Positions 11,640 to 24,800 of a stretch of DNA of 64,000 bases are shown here, piece after piece. Within the stretch, counting starts at the first letter, position 1. The number at the start of each line of letters is the position of its first letter. The stretch lies in assembly GCA_000711775.1 (NCBI GenBank), contig ARYC01000105.1, forward strand, positions 124,001 to 188,000, given 5' to 3'. The stretch comes from Oxytricha trifallax. Taxonomy: Eukaryota; Ciliophora; Spirotrichea; Sporadotrichida; Oxytrichidae. The notes under the pieces are model-generated. The model was not told where the DNA came from, did not search any database, and was given only the letters and a program-made list of their open reading frames with translations. The position numbers and the translations under genes were made by a program.

Positions 11640-13870
11640 ACATTGATAACCATGTTAAATTCCACTCAATGTAAAACTGATTGCCTCGACACCGGTTAAA
11701 AGTTTTGTCCTAATGCTGATTTCACTTTAGGAAACTGCTGTTAATAAAGTGAAAATTGTTAGATAACTTACTTATGTTCCGATTAAGCTCCCTTAACAAG
11801 TGCTTTGAGATATTTCACTTGCCCTATTCAAATTAAATGTGGTAATGGCAATTCAAAGTATGTAGATACTACCTCCTACACAGTGAATAAAGTAGTTACC
11901 TATAACAAATCAATAGGAAATTTGGTGACTGGTGATGTGTGCAGTTTTCAATACTACTCAAGTAAGTACAACTTGAATGAGAAAATTAGGATTACAACTA
12001 CTAAGCTGAATGGTGCAAACGCTTATATTTTTAGTGGGGGTTTTGGACTTGACACTTCACTTACACAAACTAAAGTGGAAATGGGCATAAACTATCAATT
12101 TCCAGCAGATCAAAGAATATACTATGTGGTCGTGCCCAACCTTCGCACAACAGCTGATTACATTATAGACTCAATCTTAATAAAGGCTAATCAGACCTCA
12201 AATTCATCCAACACCATAAACGTTGATGGCTAGAAGAATGAAACAAATACCACAATACCTGAGGTGAGTGAAGGTGAAAGTCAAACTTTGACAATAGGAA
12301 TGGTTGCTATTATAATAGTATGTGTGAGCTTATTTGGATGTCTTTTCACTATCATGGTGGTGTATTGCTGTATTAGGGCAAGACGAAATAACGAGAATAA
12401 AATATTAGACATAAAACATGTTAATAGGAGTATGAGTTAGAATAGCGGAGATATCTTCAAGAAAAAGAAGACTATGCTCATGTAACAAGAGGAAGAAATC
12501 AAATAATCAGTTAAATTTGGATGAAATAGAGAAAATTACAAATTCATATACAGTTGGAAATAAATACGTAAAACTAATTTTAATCATTCTAATAAATTAT
12601 TTATAAACTGATTTATTTTTAGATAAAAATGATTAAGATAACTCTTTAATTTTGAGATTACTATTTCAATTATTTGTCTTTTTTTACCTGAATTATAAAA
12701 AGATAAAGCTTCTGGCAAGACATAAACTGATGAAGCGGATAAGGAATCTAAAAGCTCTTAGAGCGTGACAAAAGCTGGGAATACAGACGCAGGAAATGCC
12801 ACTGACAAAAAGCCCTCATTATTTGGAGTTTTCAGTTAATTAAAAAAGCAATAAACAATATCTTAATACAACAAGCTTTCGACAATAGGTGGGGCTTCTG
12901 GCAGAAAAAGTATCATGGTTGACATTAAAAACAGCTTGAATAGCAGCCACAAGCCAACTAAGAGTGAGCAAAATTTGACCAAATTTACAAGTAATCAATC
13001 ACAACACAATAAAAGCGCAAACAACGCCTTCGGTAAAGTTGCTATGAATGTAATGAATGTTAAGAAATTTGCCTCTTCAAAAACCCAAAAGGAATAGTCT
13101 CCTCAAACTAAGGGAGAAGATTAAGCAAACTCAACAGGTTTTAAATTGAAGAAGATTAAACTGCCTCCCTTGAAAAATCTGAAGGGACAGAAGAACCAAG
13201 ATCATAGTAAGTCTATTAATAACATGGAATACTCATAGATGAATAATGAAAATGGACCAGACATCGATCATGAACAACCCCAACACACAGCAAGCCCTAA
13301 TCATGAAAAAAATCAAGATAAACTTAGAAATTAACACGACAAAGTGGATAATAACTCTAAAACCCCTTAAAATAACCCATTTCTTAGTGATTATAAAATT
13401 GACACTAACATAGCTGATTAAAGAACTTTAAAATCTAATAATTCAGATAACAAACATCAAAATTAATCTCAGCAACTTTAAAATGATAATAAATTTAGTT
13501 TGCCACCAATATCACTATCAAAACTAAACATTATGGATGATAAAAAGCCATAAAACAATGACAAAAAACTTACACTTTAAGGTGTATTTTCAGTTGCTGA
13601 TAAGGCAAGCAAGTTAATTGGCAAGAAAAAGAAGAAGAAAAAGAAATCTCTAGGAGTTGGGGGTAGAGATGAAACATACCTAGAAAATACAATTGAGGAC
13701 TAATAAAATGATAAGTAAAAGGATGATTAAGTTTGTGATAGTGATAGCAATAACTACTGTAAGAGAAGGGTTATATTTGGAAAAAAATACAATTAAAATA
13801 AATCAATTAAAAAATATAAATATATAAAGATATATTTAAGAAAAATTATAAAAAGCATATTTCTAGAGAA
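11640..13870 (+). CDS. Cys-rich single-pass membrane protein, cluster copy 4
   Basis: The ectodomain starts with a Cys-rich module, pattern C-x3-C-x6-FCP-x8-G-x-CC-x5-C-x5-CS (from CKTDCLDTGQKFCPNADF at about 11,670), followed by about 130 residues of beta-type sequence. A transmembrane helix lies at about 12,290-12,370 (LTIGMVAIIIVCVSLFGCLF) with CCIRARR on the cytosolic side. The first tail exon ends near 12,520; after an AT-rich gap a long K/N/Q-rich tail runs from 12,702 to about 13,870 and includes the basic run KKKKKKK near 13,625. The same Cys module, 45% or so alike by eye, occurs in the next gene, so the two are recent tandem paralogues. Signal peptide not resolved. Confidence 0.65.
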
Positions 13871-14700
13871 GGTTTATTATTTTTAATTATTTTATTTAAT
13901 TATGATAAGAAATCAATTTTAATATAATATAAATCTTATAATAAAATTAACAAGACTAATTTATAATGCAAAGCAATATTTTCACATTTAAATCATGAAA
14001 AATAAGAACACTTCTAAAATATAAGAAAAAAAACTTAATATTTTAAAAATATATTCCAAATAATTTCTCTATATGCATTAATGATAATTAAAATAGCTTC
14101 CACTTTATTTAATAAATTTCGTTTTAATTGGACAAATTTTGGCATAAATAGAGTCAGATATTAGTTCATTTGATACTACTAATCATTTCTAGTTGATTAA
14201 ATTGTTTTCAAAAGCATTTAGTTTACCGTGATTGAATTTAAATTTAAAAGTTTCTGCAAAGATAGGTTTGTTACCTCAATTTATAGAGATAAATAGGAGG
14301 CAGTTCTCTCTCCAAATAAATGGATTATAATTAAATGATAAAACAGTTATGACGAACAATAATCTTTTTTACAAGCTGATATAAATTGAAGCTCTGCAAC
14401 TATTAAATTTATAAAATTCATATAATTGCTTCTCTCACAAAGGTTTTCGATGAAACAAATAAGCTTATTTATAAAAAAAACTATAGAAGTTATTTCATGA
14501 TATATTTTTAATGAAATAAAATTAGGTTGCTGACTTGACTTTGTGTTAAGTAGTGAAATTATAATATAAATTTGGGTTAAATGAGCAACAGCACTTTAAC
14601 AAAAACAAAAGATTTTCATAAAAAGAAAAATTCTATAATTAGAGCAAATTGAAATACTGATTTTCTTGAAATATTTTAATGATTAATTTTCGAACAATAA
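13871..14700. other. AT-rich intergenic spacer
   Basis: No frame with coding character on either strand. Presumed 3' flank of copy 4 and promoter region of copy 5; no further signal recognised. Confidence 0.6.
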
Positions 14701-17700
14701 ATGAATGCAATGAAACTCAGTTGTAAATTGTCTAAATATCATAAATTAACCTTTCCTTTACTTATTATTCTAATTTTTCTACTCAGCAACTCACTTGAAT
14801 ACTCTGTAATAACAACTTCATCTCCTTGCAAAACTGATTGCCTAGATCGCTCTAAGATATTTTGTCCCACTGCCGATAAGAAATCAGGGTACTGCTGTGA
14901 TCTGGGTGAGAAATGCCCCAAAGGCTTTGGCTTTTGCAGCAATGAAATGGGGAATATACCGAGTATGATGTAATTTATGTGTCCTTATGAGCAATCAACA
15001 TGTGGACCAAGCACTTATGTAATTAATGCTACTGCTAATTCATAGATCATATCAGTCAATATTACAGAAAAAGATGTTAATGGGTTAAAAATTCTTTTTA
15101 AATCAAGTCGTTATGTTTTATATAATTTATTATCTATAAAACAAATATGCTTTATTTATGCCAAAATTTAATTTATTTTACTTCAGATGTTTTAATAATT
15201 TATAATAAGCAATAAAGATTTAAAGAATTTGCATGATCTTTAGTAATATTTAACTATATTTTGAAAATTTTTTCGTAAACAATAACAGACTATTCATAAA
15301 TTCATTCAGTTGTCAGTATTAAGTTGCTCCTCCAACCACTGCAGCAGCAGGAGACAGCGTAATAATTTTTTATGCTTTTTTCTAGAAAATTGTATCAATT
15401 TGGCATTAAATTATCTTTTAGTAATAGTTAAGTTAGAACAATTAGTAAATGGATAAGTATTGATAAACCAATCCCAGAACTTGACAGTATTTGGCACAAC
15501 TTACTCCATGAAAATAGGAAATTAAGTTGAGGTGATTTGGCCTAATAAGGCTTATCTTACTATCAGTGGCACCAGCACGGTGGCTGGTTAGTTTGCCCTC
15601 AGCTACTACTATGTGAAAAAGGGCACTTCAGTGACTGGTGGGTCAACTGCCACAACTGTTAATGATTAAAGCAGTAGTAGTAATGACTCAGTTTTATCTA
15701 AGAATAATACGCTTTTGTACATTATCATTGCTATTGTAGTGATTGCATTCCTGGTCATACTGTCATTGGTTTTAGTTTGTATTTTCAGAAGAATAAGAAG
15801 CAAATAAATCACGCCTGAAGAGGCAGAAGACGAGCTTAAGAAACTGAAGTCCAAAACAATAGGAGAAGATCCTGAAGAAGGGCAAAGTTTTCGTTAAGAA
15901 AGTGGCTAGTAGGAGACGTTATAGCAACTTGACCCAGAGAAAGCTTACATGATGGACGAGTATTACAATCGAACAAACAATCACAATCCTATAAAAGATA
16001 ATTAAAACAGTGGTATTGATACTCCTAATCAATTGAAGAAGAAATACTTTCAGAGTGATTATGAGGACATGGAGGATGGGCCGATGGGCAGTGGAAAGCC
16101 AAGCAATATGTCATTGTCTAAAGTACGGGCTCCAAAGATTAAAACTGATTATAAATCTGACAAAGAAAGTACTACAATGGCTGCTGGAAGTATTTAAATT
16201 AAGAGCTTAACTAATATTTGTTATGAATATGTCCAAAATTATTTGGACTACAAAAAAATGATAATTTATAAATAAAATAATATTTATAGTTCAAGAATTT
16301 TCACTATATCTTGAAATCATAATTTATTTTCTAATTATAGTATTTTAAGTAGGTTGATAGCCACAGACACAGAGGGTATGCCATCAGTCTTAGGCTCAAA
16401 TTAGAAACTAAATTACAAAGAGAGACACATCAAAGAATCCAATCTGCTCCCACCTATTTAAGATAAGAATAGAAGGATACTTGAAGAATTTTATGAAGAA
16501 TCAATCAGAAAAAATAATCCTAAATATAAACATTAGAATTTGTCTGATGATGATGAGGATTAATACAATTAAAAATAAAATGGAAAATAAAACAGATTTT
16601 ATAGGGAGTTAAAAAATTTCTGATATTGCTAATTCTATTTCTATGGTATAAATTAGCGTTAGGCTCAAAATTAACATACAAATCATAAATTGCCAAATTA
16701 AAATTTAAACATATTTAAGAAAACAAATAAGAATTTCTTAATAATTTCTCTTTATTGATTTAATTTTCTAACTACCTCCATAAGCTAGTGCTAAAACAAA
16801 ACTACAAGTCTAACCATTAAAATAGCAATAAATAAAAAAGAGACAATTAACAGCTTAATTATAATAGATAAGATCAGGATAATATTAAGAAAGACTTAAA
16901 AACAAGAAAATATAAATAATTACGACCCCAAAAACCCTTAAACGACAGAGATAAATCACGAAGATCTAAGAAAATCACTCTGCAAAGAGTAAATCTAAGA
17001 GGAGAAACAGTCAAGCTGAATACACTGATGAGGAATTACAAGATGAAAGTTCCAAAGTTAAACCTAAAAAGATTAGCTATAATTAAAAAAGAGATTCAAT
17101 TGATCAAGAGAAATATGAATAATTAAAAAGATAAGAAAGCTATGATAAATATATGTTCTGACCGAGACCCCCCCTCCCCTCAGCCAAGACCTTCCCCCTA
17201 AACCGAGACCCCCCTCCCCCCCTCAAACCGAGAATCCCCTTTTATTATAGTTTTTTTATGAATTTATTTTTTACTCAGAATAAATTTCTTGCCCTTCGGG
17301 CAGATATTACTATTAAAAATATATTTTGATAAGTTACACTACGTCCGTCGACTTTTTTTTAGAACATACTCCCATAGGGAAATATTTATAATAAGGTTTA
17401 ATTTTGACTATCATGATTAATAATATGATTTAATTGATAGACATAAATTTGAATTCAAGATTTTTTATTACTAAAATCACTTACATTATACTATATAGTA
17501 AAATTAATATAAAATTTTTTACTATTATTTTTAACTTCATTTAAATATAACAACTTTTATTATTAATACTTATTTAGTTAATTACTATTAAAATCTTAAT
17601 TCATTTAGATATATATTTAAATGGTAATTCTAAACATAAAAAATTGTCTTTAATTTTTCAATAAACTATGTTAAGGAATAAGATTTTAATAGTAATTAAC

Positions 17701-18725
17701 TAAATAAGTATTAATAATAAAAGTTGTTATATTTAAATGAAGTTAAAAATAATAGTAAAAAATTTTATATTAATTTTACTATATAGTATAATGTAAGTGA
17801 TTTTAGTAATAAAAAATTTTGAATTCAAATTTATGTCTATCAATTAAATCATATTATTAATCATGATAGTCAAAATTAAACCTTATTATAAATATTTCCC
17901 TAAGGGGAGTATGTTCTAAACAAAAGTCGACGGACGTAGAGGAACTTATCAAAATTTATTTTTGATAGTAATATCAGCCCGAAGGGCAAGAAATTTATTC
18001 TGAGTAAAAAAAAAATTCATAAAAAGACTATAATAAAAGGGGATTCTCGGTTTGAGGGGGGGAGGGGGTCTCGGTTGATGAAGGGGTCTCGGCTGAGGGG
18101 GGAGGGGGGTAGGAGGGGGGGGTCTCGGTCAGAACAGATATCAAGCATAGATTTAGGATGATAAACCGAAAAGGACAAAAATTTAATGGCATTAGTTATG
18201 CACATCAGTTCGAATAAAACAACGTTTGTTAAAAGTAGAAAGTAAAATACAATTTATGTATTATTAGTTCATTGCTAAACCTAACCAACTAAGAAAAGGA
18301 GAAAAAGCAGGCAAGAAGAAACAAATTATGATTAAAAAGCCAAGCTTCCTCCAATGGGAAACAAAAAGGTTAAAGTCCCACAAATACCTTTAAACGAAGT
18401 ATTCGGTGATATAACACAGCTTGAACCTGTAAATTTCTACAAGACTTCTAGTGGATTTCATTAAGTAGTATACCAGAACCAAAAAGAAAAGCAATCCTTA
18501 CGAGAAATAGTTAGAGCAGCGGATACTACATATAATCAAGCCAGGCAATATAATAGAGAATAAAATAATTCAAACTATGAAAATGAAGAGAGCTAAGGGA
18601 TGTCAAGAGCTACAAGCAAGAAAAAGAAAAAGAAGAAGAAGAAAAAGGGGATAAAAGCTTAATAGAAGTAGAATAATTTCATAATTGAAGGTGATAATAG
18701 TGATGACTTTGATAAGGAATACTGA
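14701..18725 (+). CDS. Cys-rich single-pass membrane protein, cluster copy 5
   Basis: Starts MNAMKLSCKLSKYHKLTF with a hydrophobic signal peptide (PLLIILIFLLSNSLEYS). The Cys module follows (CKTDCLDRSKIFCP..GYCCDLGEKCPKG..FC), then CPYEQSTC, an AT-rich break at 15,090-15,430, and a second beta-type domain ending near 15,650. The transmembrane helix is at about 15,715-15,785 (LYIIIAIVVIAFLVILSLVL) with FRRIRSK after it. The tail continues in pieces at 15,790-16,200, 16,360-16,620 and 16,980-17,149. It resumes after the palindromic IES at 18,166 and ends with a run of nine lysines and DDFDKEY before TGA 18723-18725. An intron at about 18,222-18,265 (GTTTGT..TATTAG) restores the final frame. Cell-surface location is inferred; ligand unknown. 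Confidence 0.7.
17142..18165. other. 1,016 bp IES, pointer ATGATAAA, holding an inverted-repeat element
   Basis: ATGATAAA at 17142-17149 and 18158-18165 brackets a segment that puts a TGA into the tail of membrane protein copy 5 right after the left copy. Deleting one repeat plus the segment joins ..QESYDK to PKRTKIQWHQ in frame. A following GT..AG intron then leads into the long C-terminal frame (AKLPPMGNKKVKVPQIPLNE). The repeat is 8 bp, typical of a germline pointer. Confidence 0.75.
17154..18136. mobile_element. 983 bp fold-back (long inverted repeat) element
   Basis: Nearly perfect inverted repeat: a left arm of about 447 bp (17,154-17,600) and a right arm of about 450 bp (17,687-18,136) around a loop of about 86 bp. 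The tips read TGTTCTGACCGAGACC and its complement. The outer 100 bp of each arm holds repeated CCGAGACCCC-type C-tracts on one side and G-tracts on the other; the inner arms are AT-rich. No transposase or other frame fits, so it is non-autonomous, like a giant MITE. The few arm differences (extra G-tract at about 18,105-18,120, AGAACATACTCCCATAGGG versus its partner) suggest it is young or that the arms are homogenised. Confidence 0.85.
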
Positions 18726-18881
18726 TTTTAATTTTATAATATTAATAACTTATCATTATAAATTTAATTTGAAAATGACTTGAATAAAATCAAAGAAATA
18801 CAATTAAAAATTAAATAATAATAATTTTAATTAAGTGATAGCATCTATGATTAATTAGATTAGGTTGTTAATTATTTGTTG
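18726..18881. other. Short convergent intergenic region
   Basis: 156 bp between the stop of membrane protein copy 5 (+) and the stop of the HECT ligase (-). AT-rich, no gene; must hold the 3' ends of both. Confidence 0.6.
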
Positions 18882-21800
18882 TCAGGCAAATCCAAATGTT
18901 TTACCTTCTTTTATAGCTGTGTATAATCTATCTTTCAACTGTTCTTTGGTTGTGTATTCTGGTAACTCCAGTTGTTTGAAACTAAAAATATAATTATTAA
19001 TTGAAGTTCAAACTTACCAGGTATGTGCTTGGGGAAGTCTATTTGTATCGTTTGTGAAGTATTTGACAATTTGGAACTTTTGGAAGCCTCTGCTGCCCCT
19101 GAGACCCTTAAATCCTTCTACGGGGACTTTACTACTGCCTGTTACAAATTGAATAAACTCTGCTCTTTCAGAGTTGTCAAATTCTTCTAAGGCTTCAAAG
19201 AGCCATTTCACTACTGAAGACTCAGCTGAGTAGTTTGTGTAAATTGTGTTTTCCCTCAAATCAGCAACTAAAAAAGAGGATTATAAAAATACCTTAACTT
19301 ACTGTCAATTGTTGGAAGACCACTAATGAGCAGTTCTAACTCTCTATTATCGAAGATCTGAATCAAATTTCTTGGAATAACATCATAAAATCCTTATAAG
19401 AAAGAATCTACTTGATTCTTGATTGAGCCATAGAGCTTATGATATGCCATCTATTTAACATATTCGATTTTATTTTCATCAGTGACATCAGTCTTAGCAC
19501 CATTTGGAATGATTTCAATTTCCTCGTTCTTGCCGAAGTATTCAATAGTCTCTGTAAAAGTGATGCCTAAATTGTCTACTGAATTGGAAAGACACCATTT
19601 AAGATTGTTATATAGTTGATCATCAAAGTCTTCTACATCATGATAGTTTAAGGGGAGGCCTAGCATAAGTTTATAGAGAGCTTTGACGAAATAACAGTCT
19701 AAAAGTTGCTGCTCATATATTGCTTTACCTACTATTCTTCCTACAAATCTGAAAAGAGACTGGAAATCTGGTTAAATGTTTGACTTTGGATTTGGATAAT
19801 AGGTAGAGCCAGCGTTTGATTGTAAGAATAAGGCTAAATCTGCATTGAAAATCTATTGACTTAATAGAATGAACCATTCCTTAGTAAGTCCTCCCTCATC
19901 GATTCCTTGTTCATCAGCAAATTCAACATTTAGCTGCCCTCTATATCTCTCGGCATTTATGTTTCTCAATTGTTCATAAGAGTCGTCGAATACTTTATCT
20001 CTTCTTACATTAAGATCGATGTATTTTAATCTGTATTTTCTTTGGATCTTTTTAATTTAAGATCTGAATAAGAGTCTCTTATTATCAAAGTCAAGAAGTT
20101 ATGGGACTTTCATTATAACGTTTCTCAAGGAGTCATTCAGTACTTGTTAATTTGCTCTAATAAAGCTATTAATGATCTTCTTGTGCTATAAGCAAAACTT
20201 AATAAAGATTCTAAGTCTCTTGTCTTCTCTTGCTTTCTCGTCCTTAATTTTAAGTTTCAAGTGTTCATCAATTTACGTCATAAGATCTGGCTTCTCTTTG
20301 GATACGTTTTTATCTTGACTCATTGCTATTTCTTCCATAACCACATCTTATGAGGTTTTAACTTAATTAGGGTTGTTACCTAATTACCCAGCGACTGGAG
20401 CTATAATTTGTGGGACGTTAATTGGATTTGCAACTTAAGCCTAAATTTAATCTGCATTTTGGATTGGTTCTTGCTAATCTTAAATATTGATGGCTGCAGC
20501 GTCTAATGCTTAATTTTACACCTACTAACCACCTTATCTTCTCTATTAAGCAGCATTTTAATTCCTTCTCCTGTTGTTACTTTAATTATTGGCATATTAT
20601 ATTTTATCCTCCTGAGTCTCGAGAAAGATAAACTTCAGATTATACTCAAACACTATGAATAGAGCTATCATGATTGTTCTGAATTCGTCCTTGAAAACGA
20701 AGGATAGTTGAGAGCTGGTGGAAGAGGATTTAGAGTCCTGTTTCTTATCAATAAAATCTGAGATTTCCTTCACTATCCTGAAGAATAGCTCTTCATCACA
20801 AATATGCGATAAAATATTTATGTACAGAAAGTATTTTAACGAAATTAACAAAACTAAATATTATATCATATTTTGCTAAAGAAACTTTTTCTTTTCTAAT
20901 CCATTTAAAGATAACTATTTCCACTTATTATGGTATCTCTTGGTGAAATTTAAGTTTTTATGCTATTTGTATTTGGAGAGCGATTATTAAAAAATAAATT
21001 AAATTTAGTAATAGTTAATATATTACATTAATTTTATTTATCATAATATTACTGCTTCTCTTAATAATTTTGCTTTGTCTGCTATTATTAAACTAACCGC
21101 TGCCCACTCCAGTATTAGCACTGAAGTTTGTTACATTACTAGATTGTACAAAACTATTTGCAAGTATTTTCATAACATCATTTTATTTCGTTTAATGTCG
21201 ACCGATTTCATTCTTTAAACCCTAAATTATATCATTGTATTAATATTCTCGCTTTTCCAATTCTTCAATTTATGTTTTTTGTTACTGTTTCAAATTCTAA
21301 GTCATTTATAATATATTGGTATCTTTCTACTAATTTTTTAAGTTTTACTAGAAAGATTGCTTGTTTGAGTGGCTTTGTGAGACCTCAAATTTATAGTAGT
21401 CAATTTTCTCTTATTATTTATCATAAACTTCATCTACTGCCTAAGTTAGAGAAGAAATGTGATCTTTTAGGTTTTGTTGTTTATGTAAGAGATCGCTAAT
21501 TTGTTTCTGGAAAATTGCATTCTCCTTATTTATCACAGTTAAACTTTTGATAATAAATTATTATGATAACTAAATGTTTTGTATAGTCCAAGTTTATGGA
21601 TTAATTTGAATCTTATACCTGAATCTTCCCAAGTTCAATCTTTTTCAAAATCGCTTCTTTAGCTGCTTATAACTTAAGCAAAGCTTTATCAGCCATTAAA
21701 GTAAAATCTTTTGTAGTTTGTACCAAAGAGTCTTGTTTATAGGAAGCTGCTGCATTTGGGCTTAGAATTCTACTATTAATATCTAATTATTTCAATAGAA

Positions 21801-24800
21801 CATTTGAATACGGAAACCGAATAAATTGTAAATAATTAAAAAGTCAATGGCTATTAAAGTTGGAAATTTTTATGTTAAGCTTATCAGATTTTTGATAAAT
21901 ATAGATGCAATAGTAATAAACCATTCTATCTCAATTTCAAAGTTATTCCTGCAATAATAGTTTACTTTTAAGAGGCTGTCTCTACTCATAGCCTAACTCA
22001 TGTTAGGACTCTAAATATCCGAAAAATTGAGATTAGTGGTTTTAATTGTTGGACTGAAAAGTTAAAAAGGAGCTTTTTAAGTATTTCTCATATGTTTCTT
22101 CTCGCCTGGTGAAAGAATTGATTGCTAAAGTTTGTTATAGGCGTTAACCTTTGTGGTTATACCTTGCTATAGGTTTTCATACTCACTTTGATTTGGTATT
22201 TCATCTGCAACATCATCGCTCATATGGTTCATAGTAAGAAAAATGTCATCTTTTCTACGTTTTTAAGCTGTACTACTTTGTCTTGTTTTTGAACTGTCTT
22301 TAATCACAAATTAAGCTCTTTCTCTATTAACTTAAGTTCTCTGAGGGGATTTTGACTTAAATTTCTCAATTAAGATTGTATCTTTTTATTTATGAGTCCA
22401 CACCACTTCATCACTACTATCTGTATTTCCCTATGTAATAATACCTAAAACACTTTGCCTGAAATAATTATCTACTTAATGCTGCTTTGGTGAGGCCATA
22501 TTGATTTACTTTAAATTAGATTTTCTCGATTAATTTTACTACGAATTTTTTGAAATGATTTTACTTTTGGGTTCTTGAATTTTCTTCGTTGCGTAATTAA
22601 GGCTATAATTCAAAGTTTGAATTTAGGGATTTGCTAAGGAATTTCTTTGAACTCCGAAAGTAGGACTTTTTTCTGTTTCATTTGTGTTACTACTGTTAGA
22701 GTGCAAGCTTTCAGTATTAAAGAGTTAAATTGTGCAATTGGGAACTTAAGCTTTGATATTTTAGATTGATGTTTTTTCAGTAATTTACCTATCCACCGAT
22801 TTTAGAGTCCCAATTTTGGAATTTGTAGAGGCTTTATTTGAATCCTTATTTTTAGTAGTTTATGACTACTAAATTGATATATTGGTTGAGTTTTTGAAGG
22901 ATTAAGAAGTAAGTGATGTCTGTCTTCTATTATGTTATCTTGAGTTTTGCCCAATATTAAAGCCTATTTTATTATGTAGTTGTTTGCTTATCTTTTTGGC
23001 TAAAGTAAATTGAGTTGAAGTATTTTCAATTTCAGATCCATTCTATCTTGAACTATTTCCAATGAAAGATTACGCAAAAAGTGTGTTTTAAGGCGAGACC
23101 TATCTTGTAAAGGGTTTCATGCGAGTTTAATTGGGCTTCATTTGTTTATTATATTTAAGAATTAACGATAATTACTATTTTATAATTTAGAAATGAAATT
23201 TCTAATGATATAGCAATGACATTCATCACAAATATTGACTTCCTATTTCTTATTAGATTTGGCAATCTTGAGGATTTAGCTCAATATGATGACTTCCTTA
23301 TTAAGCTTTTCATTATCAATTCTTATGTGTGAATTTTTGGCATTAATAATCTCAATTATTCTTAACAAAGAGTTAGAGAGACTTTGCTTAAAGAATCTTT
23401 GAACTGATTAACTCCCTTCGTTTATCTTGTTAATGTCTGAGAATATACCCTTGATTTATTTCTATAGGTCTTTAGACTTAAACTCCTTGGTAAGTAGTAA
23501 CTCACCAATGTAGTTTATGAGTTGCTCTGAAATACCGAATTTAATGTTCTTTAAGTTCTCTGGGAGCGCTTGTTGTTTATTAAGGGAGTGATATTTCTCT
23601 GCGGCTTAGGCTAGTTGCTGGAATATATTCACTAAAGTGCTGATGATATCTTCCATCCAAACTTCTTTCCCTTCAATCATATATGACTAAAGGGCTAGAA
23701 ATTTATTTTCATATATATATATGTATTATTATTTATTAAATTCATTTAAAGTTTACTGGTTCACTAAGTCTGTTTAAATATAAATTTTTTATATAATAAT
23801 TTTAAATTAATTAATTTTAAATGATAGAACAATGGTAAATTATAAGTTATGAACCAATTCTTTAGATAATTAAGAAGAATTATAAATAACATTTTATATT
23901 TTTATATTGTAAATTAGATAATTTCTAATTATTTTGGGAATGAATCTTAATATAAGCTTAAAAAATCTTTTTAATTCTAAACAAAAAATACATATATTCT
24001 ATTAATTCAAATTCAAATCGATATAAGGTACTTCTTTAATAAATTTAAAAATATATTATACATTTTCACTATTTGAAAGTTAAATCCTCCTACTATTTAT
24101 TAATATTAATTTAAAATAAAAAGTCTGGTCTTTCTTCTACAAGTCTAACAAACATGACAACTTATTCAAAGATCTGCTCAATCAGCTATTTATTCTTATC
24201 AATATTTTATTCTTTGCTGCTCCCAATCAAATATGACATAATAGCATCGCTACTGGGGTACTTAATTAAATCTAGACTAGCATTAGTGCTGATTTTATTG
24301 CATTCTTAGGCAAGTTGTTTAATGCATCTCAAACTGTGAAGCACAAAATCTATCACTTCAATTCTTCCAGGCATTCCATAGCCTCGCTCCACTTTGAAGC
24401 CTTTGTTGTCTTACTTCAGAGAAACTATTTAATGAGTTTGAGAAGACAAATCTCTCACATGATTGCTGAAAGCTTCAACACCATCGTGGATCCATTGATA
24501 GAGTCTAATGAATACGCCTTGTCTTATAAGAGTCACTCTAAAGAGTAGTCTCATTAAGTTTTGTTCACGAACCATAAAGAACTAGCCATTAGTTAGGAGT
24601 TAGATCCAGACCATGATCATGTCAATCATCCCTTAGACTTTTTGATAACTTTATTCCAGGTTATCTTATTAGAGAGCTAAACTATTGTGAACTACTTGCT
24701 CACTCTATTTGTTAATATCATTGCCTTTGCTATCATAGATTGGTGACGAAGACATCTCTGCAATGAGATCTTTCAAGTAGTTTAGGAAGCTATTAAAAAT

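Noticed and set aside
17150-18140. Terminal or internal telomere-like repeats in the C-rich arms
   Set aside because: The unit is CCGAGACCCC-like, not C4A4; it is part of the fold-back element, not a telomere or telomere-bearing transposon end.
20850-24110. A single 3.2 kb spliceosomal intron in the ligase
   Set aside because: No phase-correct donor is found near 24,070-24,110; other introns here are 35-100 nt; the pointer model fits the frame.
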